Shown here: positions 19,032 to 26,210 of the stretch, piece after piece | How positions within the stretch are numbered: the first letter of the stretch is position 1 | Layout: every line of letters starts with the position of its first letter | Source of the DNA: MWDV01 sp002070715 | GTDB lineage: Bacteria; Verrucomicrobiota; Verrucomicrobiia; Limisphaerales; MWDV01 | Length of the DNA: 64,000 nt | NCBI GenBank assembly: GCA_035411585.1 | Contig: DAONTI010000019.1 | Coordinates: 14,484 to 78,483 of the forward strand | Direction: 5' to 3' | Position numbers and translations under genes: made by a program | The notes under the pieces: model-generated | Database searches by the model: none | Seen by the model: only the letters and a program-made list of their open reading frames with translations | What the model was told of the DNA's origin: nothing

Positions 19032-19823
19032 ATGAAGAACCCTTGGATAATCAGAAGTCGCGGAGGCCTCCGCGCACTCCGTGGGCAGCGCTGGGGTGGT
19101 TTTACTCTCATTGAATTGCTGGTGGTCATTGCGATCATCACCATCCTGGCCGCCATGCTCCTGCCGGCCCTGGCCAAGGCCAAGGAAAAGGCGCACCGAA
19201 CGCAATGCATTAATAACCAGAAACAGTTGCTTCTGGCCGAGCATCTGTATCTGTCGGACAGCAATGACCGGCTGGCCCCGCCCAACACCGGCGGGGAGGA
19301 AAGCCTGATGATGTCAACCCTGCCGCCCGGCTGGTTGTATCAACCCGGCAAAGTGATTCAAGTCAATCCCGACGATCCGAACGGCGATATTTACGGGCCC
19401 ACGCTCGGCATTTTTTATTCCTATCTCAAAACGCGAGCGCCGTTCCTCTGTCCTCTGCATAAGACCAACACCCCGGCGTGGATGCTCAGCCGGATCAAAT
19501 TCAGCAGTTATGTGATGACTTGCTACGTCGGGATCGGCGGCAACTCGCCCAACGCTGCCCGGCTCGGGCGGACCTATCCCATGAGCGCCTTCCGACCTGA
19601 CAGCATGATCCTGTGGGAAACAGACGAAACGAATCCAAAGTATTTCAATGACGGCGGCAGCTCCCCTTCCGAAGGCCTGACCCGCCGGCACGGCGACGGG
19701 GCCATCCTGGGCATTTTGGACGGGCACGTCGAATTTATCAAATGGAGCCGGCACCAGCAACTCCTGGCCGATCCCAACAAGAACGTGCTCTGGTGCTATC
19801 CCGATACGGACAATGGCCGCTGA
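19032..19823 (+). CDS. Type II secretion-like pseudopilin (prepilin-type N-terminal cleavage/methylation protein)
   Basis: 263 residues. A basic leader of about 22 residues precedes the prepilin peptidase site G-FTLIELLVV, then a hydrophobic helix (IAIITILAAMLLPALAKAKEKA). The C-terminal part holds a conserved RHGDGAILGILDGHVEF segment, the H-X9-DG signature common in Verrucomicrobia, Planctomycetes and Lentisphaerae. It would be cleaved by PilD, N-methylated and assembled in or secreted to the periplasm. These families are hugely expanded and mostly uncharacterised. No other secretion genes are adjacent, so its individual role is unknown. Confidence 0.88.
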   Translation: MKNPWIIRSRGGLRALRGQRWGGFTLIELLVVIAIITILAAMLLPALAKAKEKAHRTQCINNQKQLLLAEHLYLSDSNDRLAPPNTGGEESLMMSTLPPGWLYQPGKVIQVNPDDPNGDIYGPTLGIFYSYLKTRAPFLCPLHKTNTPAWMLSRIKFSSYVMTCYVGIGGNSPNAARLGRTYPMSAFRPDSMILWETDETNPKYFNDGGSSPSEGLTRRHGDGAILGILDGHVEFIKWSRHQQLLADPNKNVLWCYPDTDNGR

Positions 19824-19952
19824 ACCGGTCTTTGCACGGGAACGGACCGGTGGCGCGTAAAGCGGGCCGACTACATTGCCGTTGAGTACGGCCCCCCGTT
19901 TGGCGGGCATCGGCTGACATTACGTCCACGCCAACTCCCCCCGCACGTCATC

Positions 19953-20154
19953 CCTTAGCCGGAACGATGTAGTTGATCCAGGGGGAACGGCCAACCTGGC
20001 CGTTCTGGGCGGCAACCTGCCGCCCAGCCGAGCGCACGGAGATCGCACACCATTGGGTTCGCACTCTTTACGTTCGACTGTCGGGCTGGTAGCCCGACAG
20101 AACGGGCCAGTGGCCCGTTCCACCCAAACTCCATTCGAATCGTTCCGGCTTAGG
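19953..20154. repeat. Hairpin array bounded by a 16-nt inverted repeat
   Basis: Within the 451-bp gene-free gap 19824-20274, four near-perfect hairpins lie in two pairs. They are 19985-20005 (gaacggcca/tggccgttc type arms), 20006-20026 (tgggcggca/tgccgccca), 20078-20100 (ctgtcgggct/agcccgacag) and 20100-20120 (gaacgggcca/tggcccgttc). The set is framed by ccttagccggaacgat at 19953-19968 and its inverse at 20139-20154, with one mismatch. The rest of the gap shows no gene. Confidence 0.8.
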
Positions 20155-20274
20155 CACCGGCTTGCCGCACGTGGCCCTGCGTCATTCCGCGCATCGGCCG
20201 GCTCCTCTGACCGTCAATCCGCCGGCGCCGGATCACGTCTCGACTCCATCCCAGGGCCCGGCTAATCTCGCCCG

Positions 20275-20916
20275 GTGACTCTAACCACGGTTATTGACGG
20301 GTTAACCATGTATCTCGGGCTGCTCGTGTTGCTGACGTTCCACGAGTATGGCCACGCTTGGATGGCCCTCCAGTGCGGCGATGATACCGCCAAACAGCAA
20401 GGGCGCTGCTCGCTCAATCCGCTGGTTCACATTGATCCCATCGGCACCGTCTTCCTGCCCCTGCTGATGATCTTTATGCCCGGCGCGGGACGTTTTCTGA
20501 TCGGCTGGGCGAGGCCCGTGCCCGTCAACCCCCACAACCTCCGCCAGCCGCAGCGGGATGATATTCTGATCTCGCTGGCGGGGCCGGTGATGAATCTCAT
20601 CCTGGCCGTGGTGCTGATGGGACTGGCGCGCCTCGCTTGGATGGTCGGGGCGGAAAGCGTCATGAAGCTTTGCTCGGAGACAGCCTATCTCAGCCTGCTG
20701 CTTTGTTTCTTCAATCTGCTGCCCATCCCCCCGCTCGACGGTTCGCACGTGCTGCGCAACCTTACCCGCATGAGCTACGAAACGTACTATTCCATCGCGC
20801 GCTACGGATTCATCATCATCATCGTGGTCCTGCAATTCCCGCCCGTGCGCGCCTTGCTCTCCGGCGTCACCGTCGGCACTTGGGAAATGATCGGTGGTTG
20901 GTTTGGCCTGACATAG
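20275..20916 (+). CDS. Site-2 protease family (M50) membrane metalloprotease
   Basis: 213 residues from GTG 20275; ATG 20308 is an alternative start. The zinc motif HEYGH lies at 23-27 inside the first hydrophobic helix. The third ligand is in NLLPIPPLDGS (Asp155). The SLAGPVMNLILAVV segment near residue 100 is typical of the Rv/YwhC-like short M50 group without PDZ domain. About five membrane segments can be drawn. Members cut transmembrane substrates, but this short subgroup has few known substrates. It sits alone after the hairpin array. Confidence 0.88.
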   Translation: MTLTTVIDGLTMYLGLLVLLTFHEYGHAWMALQCGDDTAKQQGRCSLNPLVHIDPIGTVFLPLLMIFMPGAGRFLIGWARPVPVNPHNLRQPQRDDILISLAGPVMNLILAVVLMGLARLAWMVGAESVMKLCSETAYLSLLLCFFNLLPIPPLDGSHVLRNLTRMSYETYYSIARYGFIIIIVVLQFPPVRALLSGVTVGTWEMIGGWFGLT

Positions 20917-21060
20917 CCACCTCGATGCCTGACCAGGACCCGCGGACAATCCGCCGGGTCGTCCGCCTTCCCGGCCATGGCCGCGGAGCGAAACGGGAAA
21001 CCATTGCCAGCGATACACCCAGGCGTTACGCTGCGCGCCATCTTGCAAACGAGACGAGTC

Positions 21061-22209
21061 ATGCAACGCCTGATTGCCCAATTCATCGCCGGCGGGTTGA
21101 TTGCGGTCGCCGGGGCCGCGTCCGCCGCCGGATTTAATCCTGAACCCTGTGCGCAGATCCTGGAGCGCGGCATTGCGGACCGGGCTTTTCCGGGCTGCAC
21201 CGTCGTGGTTGGCACGGGGGACCGCATCCTGTGGTCCGCCGCTTTTGGCCATCATGATTACTCCGGTCAAACCCGCGTAACGCCCGCCGCCATTTACGAT
21301 CTCGCCTCCGTCACCAAGATCGCCGGTACCACGGCGGTGTTCATGCGCCTGGTCGCGTTGGGCAAGGTGAAACTCAGCGATCCCGGCGGCCAATACCTGC
21401 CCGAATTCATTGCCGCCGCCCCCACGCCGGAGGAACGCCGCCAACGCGAGCAAATGACCGTGGAACATCTGCTGACCCACAGCGCCGGACTGGTGGCGTG
21501 GAAGGCGTATTACAAGTCCGTGTCCAGTTACGAAGCCATGTTGCGGGCCATCTACGCCACGCCGCTTGAAACGGCCCCCGGCGAGCGGGTCCGCTACAGC
21601 GATTGCGGCATGATCCTGGCTGGGGAAATCGCGGCGCGGGCGGGCGGCAAACCTTTGGCGGATCTGGAACGCGAATGGATTTTCCAGCCCTTGCGGATGC
21701 GGGACACGCTGCGCAACCCGCCGGCCTCGCTGGCGGCGCGCATTCCGCCGACCGAGATTGAAGCCGCCACAGGACGGGCCGTGCACGGCGTGGTGCATGA
21801 CGAAAACGCCCGCGCCGCCGAAGGCATCACCGGCCACGCCGGCCTCTTTGCCACCGCCGAGGACTTGGCCCGGCTGGCGCAGGAACTTCTCCGCGCACTG
21901 GACGGGCGGAGCGAACATTTTCCGCGCGCCGTGGTGACTGACTTTTTCACCGGCCGCGCCATCGGCAAAAACTCGGTGCGCGGGATTGGCTGGGGCATTG
22001 CCCAAGGCGAACCGGGACAGCGCGCCCGCGTGGTCAGTCACAACGGCTTCACCGGCACCTACCTCCAACTCGATCTGGAACATCAACGTTTCGTGGTGTT
22101 GCTCACCAACCGCGTGCATCCGACGCGCGACAACGACAAATTGGGCCGGGTCCGCCGGGAATTTCTGGAGGCGGTCCAGCGTCAGTTTGCCCAACCGCCG
22201 GCGCCCTGA
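21061..22209 (+). CDS. Serine hydrolase, class C beta-lactamase/esterase-like
   Basis: 382 residues from ATG 21061, which gives a clean signal peptide (LIAQFIAGGLIAVAGAASAAG); the in-frame extension to 20977 is unlikely. The active-site SxxK is SVTK (Ser83, Lys86), and the second motif RYSDCGMIL supplies the YxN-like Tyr. Near the C-terminus, VVSHNGFTGT occupies the KTG-equivalent position as HNG. The family covers penicillin-binding proteins, esterases and D-aminopeptidases, so periplasmic peptidoglycan or ester hydrolysis is possible. A beta-lactam resistance role is not supported by the sequence alone. The next gene follows 33 bp later. Confidence 0.85.
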   Translation: MQRLIAQFIAGGLIAVAGAASAAGFNPEPCAQILERGIADRAFPGCTVVVGTGDRILWSAAFGHHDYSGQTRVTPAAIYDLASVTKIAGTTAVFMRLVALGKVKLSDPGGQYLPEFIAAAPTPEERRQREQMTVEHLLTHSAGLVAWKAYYKSVSSYEAMLRAIYATPLETAPGERVRYSDCGMILAGEIAARAGGKPLADLEREWIFQPLRMRDTLRNPPASLAARIPPTEIEAATGRAVHGVVHDENARAAEGITGHAGLFATAEDLARLAQELLRALDGRSEHFPRAVVTDFFTGRAIGKNSVRGIGWGIAQGEPGQRARVVSHNGFTGTYLQLDLEHQRFVVLLTNRVHPTRDNDKLGRVRREFLEAVQRQFAQPPAP

Positions 22210-22242
22210 AGATTTCCACCCACCCTCCACTGATTACAGGCC

Positions 22243-23469
22243 ATGCCCGACCCCGATTCCAATCTCACGGATTTTCTCACCCGCCAATTCCCCGCCGAGT
22301 TGGAATTGCTCCGGCAGATGGTGGGGATGAACAGCTTTTCCGCGAATAAAGCGGGCGTGGACGCGCTCGCCCGTTTCACGGCGGCCAGTTTTGCCGACCT
22401 GGGGTTCACGGCGGAACACGTGCCCTCCGTTGATCCCCAACTCGGCGATCATCTGGTGCTCACGCGCCGGGGACGGGGCGAACGCAAGCTGGGGATGATT
22501 TCGCACTTGGACACGGTGTTCCCACCGGAGGAGGAGGCGCGCAACCAGTTTGCGTGGCGCCCCGCCGGCGACAAAATCTACGGTCCCGGCACCATGGACA
22601 TCAAAGGCGGCACGGTAATGATGCACCTGGTGCTTTCCGCCCTCCAGGCGCAGTGGCCGCAGGTGTTCGCCGACACCACCTGGGTGCTGCTCTTGAACTC
22701 ATCCGAAGAAGTGCTCTCCGCGGACTTCGGCGAACTCTGCTGCGACCGGCTGGCCGGGGCCGGGGCCGGATTGTTGTTTGAATGCGGCGACCGCCGGGAG
22801 GACGCCTTCACCGTGGTCACCGCCCGCAAAGGCCGCGCCGTCTTTCGTTGCACGGTGGAAGGTCGGGGCGCCCATGCCGGGGGTGATCACGAGCGCGGCG
22901 CCAACGCCATCGTCCAGCTCGGCGAGACCGTTCAGCGCATCGCCGCACTCACGCGTTACGACCAGGCGCTCACGTTCAATGTGGGCACCATTGCCGGCGG
23001 GACCGTCACCAACCGCGTCCCGCACCAGGCGGTGGCTGAGATCGAAATGCGCGCGTTCTCCCGCGAGGCGTATCAAGCGGGCAAGGCGGGCATCCTGGCA
23101 TTGAACGGTCCGGGCACCGTGCGCGCGACGACCGATGGTCATCCCTGCACTGTCCGCGTGGAACTGCTACACGAAACGCCGCCCTGGCCGCGCAACGACG
23201 GCACCGAACGATTGCTGCAACACTGGCAACAAACCGCCGTCGCCCACGGACAACGCGTCGTGCGCGAGGAACGGGGCGGATTGAGCGACGGCAACCTCTT
23301 CTGGCACGCCGTGCCCACGCTGGACGGGTTGGGCCCGATCGGCGACAACGCGCATTGCAGCGAGCAAAGCGCCGATGGCACCAAAGAACAGGAATACGTG
23401 GAGGTGCCTTCGTTTGTGCCCAAGGCCGCGTTGAATACCCGGGCGATTCTGAATCTGCTGCAAACTTGA
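22243..23469 (+). CDS. M20-family metallopeptidase, carboxypeptidase G2-like
   Basis: 408 residues, no signal peptide. Metal-binding residues fit M20: SHLD (His88), GTMDIKGG (bridging Asp119), and the catalytic SSEE (Glu155/Glu156). A dimerisation lid domain follows (KGRAVFRCTVEGRGAHAGGDHERGAN). Members remove C-terminal amino acids from peptides or acylated amino acids. It is probably co-transcribed with the serine hydrolase 33 bp upstream. Substrate unknown. Confidence 0.88.
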   Translation: MPDPDSNLTDFLTRQFPAELELLRQMVGMNSFSANKAGVDALARFTAASFADLGFTAEHVPSVDPQLGDHLVLTRRGRGERKLGMISHLDTVFPPEEEARNQFAWRPAGDKIYGPGTMDIKGGTVMMHLVLSALQAQWPQVFADTTWVLLLNSSEEVLSADFGELCCDRLAGAGAGLLFECGDRREDAFTVVTARKGRAVFRCTVEGRGAHAGGDHERGANAIVQLGETVQRIAALTRYDQALTFNVGTIAGGTVTNRVPHQAVAEIEMRAFSREAYQAGKAGILALNGPGTVRATTDGHPCTVRVELLHETPPWPRNDGTERLLQHWQQTAVAHGQRVVREERGGLSDGNLFWHAVPTLDGLGPIGDNAHCSEQSADGTKEQEYVEVPSFVPKAALNTRAILNLLQT

Positions 23470-23587
23470 GTCGGGAAGCGCCGCGCCGCCGGCCTCCTTA
23501 ACCTCGCACACGTTTGGAGGCGCCCGCCCGATCCAGACGATGCGCGCGACTGTCGCCGGCGCAAAGCGGGACCATCCGCCGCCACAA

Positions 23588-24253
23588 CTACGGGCGAAAC
23601 CAGCATCGCACGTATAGATAACCGATGCCCTCGCTGATGACCGTGCGAAAGCCCTGGCTCGAACACCACCAGCGCGCGGGGTCATAATCCAAAGCCGGCA
23701 CCGTGAGCACGCCAACCTGGGAAACCTCGGGGAAGGTTCGCCGATACAACAGCCGCGACCGCCGGGCATGCGCGCCTTCGGATACCACGGTGAGGCTGTG
23801 CGGCAACTGCTCATGTTCGCGCAGCCACTGATGCAAAGCCAGGGCCGCCGCATACGTGCGGTCCCGGCGCACGGGCGGCGCGGGCACCGCGTGAATCAAT
23901 TCCGCCGGAAGACCCAGTTGCACCAACGTGGCGGCCCCCAACTCGGCATACGTTTTGAATTCGGACAACGGAGCGCCACGTTCCAACGGACCGCCGGTCA
24001 CGTACACCGCTGAATAAGACTGCCGCTCGCATTCACGCACCACCGCGGCCAGGACATGGTCGGACACCCACCCTTCGACCGCCAACACTTCCGCGGCCGC
24101 GGGTTCACTGACGGCCAGAAAGGGATGCGCGCCCAACAGGACCAACAGCAGGCTGCCCAGCAGGAGAAGACCCAGCAGCACCCCGCCCCGCCAGGTCGGC
24201 ACCAGACAGGTGCGCCGGCGCAACAATCCCCAGCAAGTGTCGTGTGTTTGCAT
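23588..24253 (-). CDS. YdcF/SanA-like DUF218 membrane protein
   Basis: 221 residues. A transmembrane helix (GVLLGLLLLGSLLLVLLGA) lies at about residues 24-42. The DUF218 domain then begins with LAVEGWVSDHVL, followed by VYVTGGPLERG and SLTVVSEGAHARRSRLLYRR. DUF218 proteins have a periplasmic or cytoplasmic Rossmann-like domain linked to envelope integrity in enterobacteria, with no established reaction. It is convergent with the M20 peptidase gene. The 278-bp gap after its start holds a short hairpin (24425-24440, gcgggct/agcccgc) and nothing else recognised. Confidence 0.75.
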   Translation of the reverse strand: MQTHDTCWGLLRRRTCLVPTWRGGVLLGLLLLGSLLLVLLGAHPFLAVSEPAAAEVLAVEGWVSDHVLAAVVRECERQSYSAVYVTGGPLERGAPLSEFKTYAELGAATLVQLGLPAELIHAVPAPPVRRDRTYAAALALHQWLREHEQLPHSLTVVSEGAHARRSRLLYRRTFPEVSQVGVLTVPALDYDPARWWCSSQGFRTVISEGIGYLYVRCWFRP

Positions 24254-24531
24254 ATGGCGGACTCTTGCCTAACAGGCTTGGCCGGTTCGAGCCAGCCGGA
24301 ATTGCGGCCCAGCCCGCGTTGAGAAGTGCCGTCGCTTGCGGGAAACAGTCATCAGGCAGCGGTAGAATCAACTTTTCGCGCGCGCCTATGGCGGTTTAAC
24401 TAAAACCGTGGCCGTGACGGGAGCGCGGGCTTGAGCCCGCTGCCGCGTGATTTGGCCGGCGGCATTGAAGCGGCGTCAACGTCGCGCTCCTCGGACCAAG
24501 GCAAATCGGCCACCGTTGTAGTTGCTTTGCT

Positions 24532-24786
24532 CTAGCGGGGACGCCATGTCAACCTCACAGCCTCGGTACAATCTTCGGCGGCAGCATCCCAGTTCGCCTG
24601 CCTGCGCAACCGATGCACCCGCCCCGCATCTCCGGCAGCCCGATACCGTCGCCACACCCGCTTGGTTTGCCGGTAGCTCAGCCCCAGTACGGCGGCCGCG
24701 CCCACCAAGTTGAGTTCGCCCGCTTGCACTCCCGCCATAATGACGGCCCGTCGCCGCTCTTTCGCACCCATCGTTAATGTTCCCAT
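24532..24786 (-). pseudogene. Transposase N-terminal remnant (ISNCY/ISDol1-like helix-turn-helix)
   Basis: This is an 84-codon fragment. GAKERRRAVIMAGVQAGELN is followed by VLGLSYRQTKRVWRRYRAAG, the helix-turn-helix that opens ISNCY-type transposases. After about residue 63 the frame loses similarity and stops; the catalytic DDE domain is absent. Outside its 5' end are two direct copies of aaggggacatt, of the kind that mark such element ends. It reads as a decayed insertion sequence. Confidence 0.65.
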
Positions 24787-24819
24787 CGTGGCGGCAGTAG
24801 CTACCGCAACCGCCGCCCC

Positions 24820-24855
24820 AAGGGGACATTTTTAGCGAGTCCCAAAGGGGACATT
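24820..24855. repeat. Paired aaggggacatt direct repeats at the IS remnant end
   Basis: The 11-mer aaggggacatt occurs at 24820-24830 and 24845-24855. This is immediately outside the 5' end of the transposase remnant and is followed by an imperfect repeat of gtcatgaca-like words. It is probably the terminal repeat of the degraded element. Confidence 0.5.
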
Positions 24856-24971
24856 CTCAAAGAGTCATGACATGGCGACCTCATGACTTGACAACCAGTT
24901 AGAAAACCTTCAGTCTTCTGTCACCATGATCTGGCGACAAATAGGCCAATGCAACTGTCGCTCACTTAACT

Positions 24972-24978
24972 GTTAGGC
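24972..24978 (+). other. attC R'-like core site (GTTAGGC) before the orphan gene
   Basis: GTTAGGC fits the integron attC right-core consensus GTTRRRY and lies 13 bp before the GTG of the following small gene. Just upstream, a gcgaca/tgtcgc inner stem is present. The matching left core is not visible and may have been lost to the IS remnant. See the left-core match directly at the gene's stop codon. Confidence 0.45.
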
Positions 24979-24991
24979 CACTTCACACGCC

Positions 24992-25411
24992 GTGAGTTAC
25001 ATGATGACAGTTTCTGGAGAGTTACCTGCCAAGGCATTTGCTCCAATCGAGTTTTTGCCCATTTCCAAAGGCCAGAAGTATATCGCTGATTTTGAGGCAG
25101 AGATTGCATTGGCTGACGGCACTCCTTTGTGGTTTGTCCACGACGGACGGACTGGCACAAGCCACGATTTTGTGAGCGCGGCTCAGAATCACTACTTTGA
25201 GCACTATACGATGGAGGACACGCCACTTCTGCGGTTGCTTGAGTCATTGGCAGAGGCAGGCTGTGTTTTTCGTATTTGGTGGGCTTCTGACCAGACGAGT
25301 TGGTGTCGGGATATCACTCCATTTAAGAGCATTCAGGAGCTTCGGTTGGGTGTTGCCAAGTTGGTAGCCGAAGGAAAGGATATAGCATTAAGATATGAAG
25401 CAGTGGCCTAA
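24992..25411 (+). CDS. Hypothetical protein, possible integron-cassette gene
   Basis: 139 residues from GTG 24992; ATG 25001 is an alternative start. No family is recognised. It appears soluble and acidic-to-neutral, Trp-rich in the second half (FRIWWASDQTSWCRD), and without signal or membrane segment. Codon and base use are visibly more AT-rich than its neighbours. It is flanked by an attC-type GTTAGGC 13 bp upstream, and its stop codon lies inside GCCTAAC, an attC left core. This fits a mobile gene cassette. No integrase gene is in the window. Confidence 0.6.
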   Translation: MSYMMTVSGELPAKAFAPIEFLPISKGQKYIADFEAEIALADGTPLWFVHDGRTGTSHDFVSAAQNHYFEHYTMEDTPLLRLLESLAEAGCVFRIWWASDQTSWCRDITPFKSIQELRLGVAKLVAEGKDIALRYEAVA

Positions 25412-25479
25412 CCATGCGCGGCAGCGAACCCGGCGGGAGCGACGCAATGGCAATCATGGCGTCCCGCACGCCGGGCTGC
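25406..25479 (+). repeat. attC-like left half with large imperfect stem
   Basis: GCCTAAC (25406-25412, RYYYAAC core) overlaps the TAA of the upstream gene. It is followed by an imperfect stem pairing 25421-25445 (gcagcgaaccc...gacgc) with 25459-25479 (gcgtcccgc...gggctgc). The expected closing arm and GTTAGGC are missing after 25480, so the site looks truncated. Confidence 0.45.
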
Positions 25480-26210
25480 GGAGCCGGACTCCTTGGCCGT
25501 TTTGAGGTTCCGCCCGGGCGAAACGGGACCGCTGCGACACAAATTTTCTACCGCGAGGATATTTCCCTGGGAGGGACGCGTTCCACCGCGTCCCTGAACC
25601 ACACCGGAGGCAATTGACAAGGTGACAAGATTAGATAAACACCGCACCGCGTGTCCCATGCGCAACCACAAGGTAAAATGCTTTTGAGTTCTTCGGTTTT
25701 CGGTTCTATCTGAAATCCACTCCACGTTTCGGCGGTAATTTAGTCAGGGACACGGTGGAACGTGTCCCTCCCCCAGCCGGTGCGCAAACTCCCTGCCGAT
25801 GGCGGAATCCTCGACGGATCCGGAGAAAGCCAGCCCCGGTGGAAGGGTTGGACAAGTGCTCGCGGTGGTGTTGGGCGGGGCAAGCGGTCACCGGTTGAGG
25901 ACCGCGCTGACCATGGCTGGCGCTTGCTGTTAACCCGGACACTGGCAACAAGTGTCTGACGCAGACCATGGCGGTCGCACGCATACGATACAGTTCAAAT
26001 TAAGTGCGGTGTCCCCACGGGGATAGCCGATTTTTCGCGCCGCTGCGGCACCGCCTCCGGAGGCGACGCTGCCGCTCCTCTTTGCGCTGGGCGCTCAACC
26101 CCTTGAGCTTCACCACCGGGGGGGGGTCACGATGTCCCCAGTCTTTCCCAGTTCGTCCGCGGTTCACAGTTGTCATTTCACCACCGGCCCCCTAGCCTTA
26201 TTCCGGTGCG
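25480..26210. other. Gene-free region with scattered repeats
   Basis: No gene with support is seen. The stretch holds two mirror-image hairpins (25572-25595 and 25746-25769) and a degraded repeat near 26040-26150. That repeat is shared in inverted orientation with 51408-51500. Short open frames here have repeat-like composition and no recognisable domains. Confidence 0.6.
25572..25769. repeat. Inverted pair of related hairpins
   Basis: Hairpin 1 (25572-25595) has arms agggacgcg/cgcgtccct. Hairpin 2 (25746-25769) has arms agggacac/gtgtccct. Read on opposite strands they are the same 24-nt element. They differ by two substitutions that fall on paired positions 7 and 18, turning a G-C pair into A-T. 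Confidence 0.8.

Noticed and set aside
20302..22230. Long antisense frame across the M50 protease and serine hydrolase genes
   Set aside because: Spans two unrelated sense genes with intact active sites, so it is a GC artefact.
24476..24829. Second minus-strand frame over the IS remnant
   Set aside because: A different frame from the helix-turn-helix; no conserved motif.
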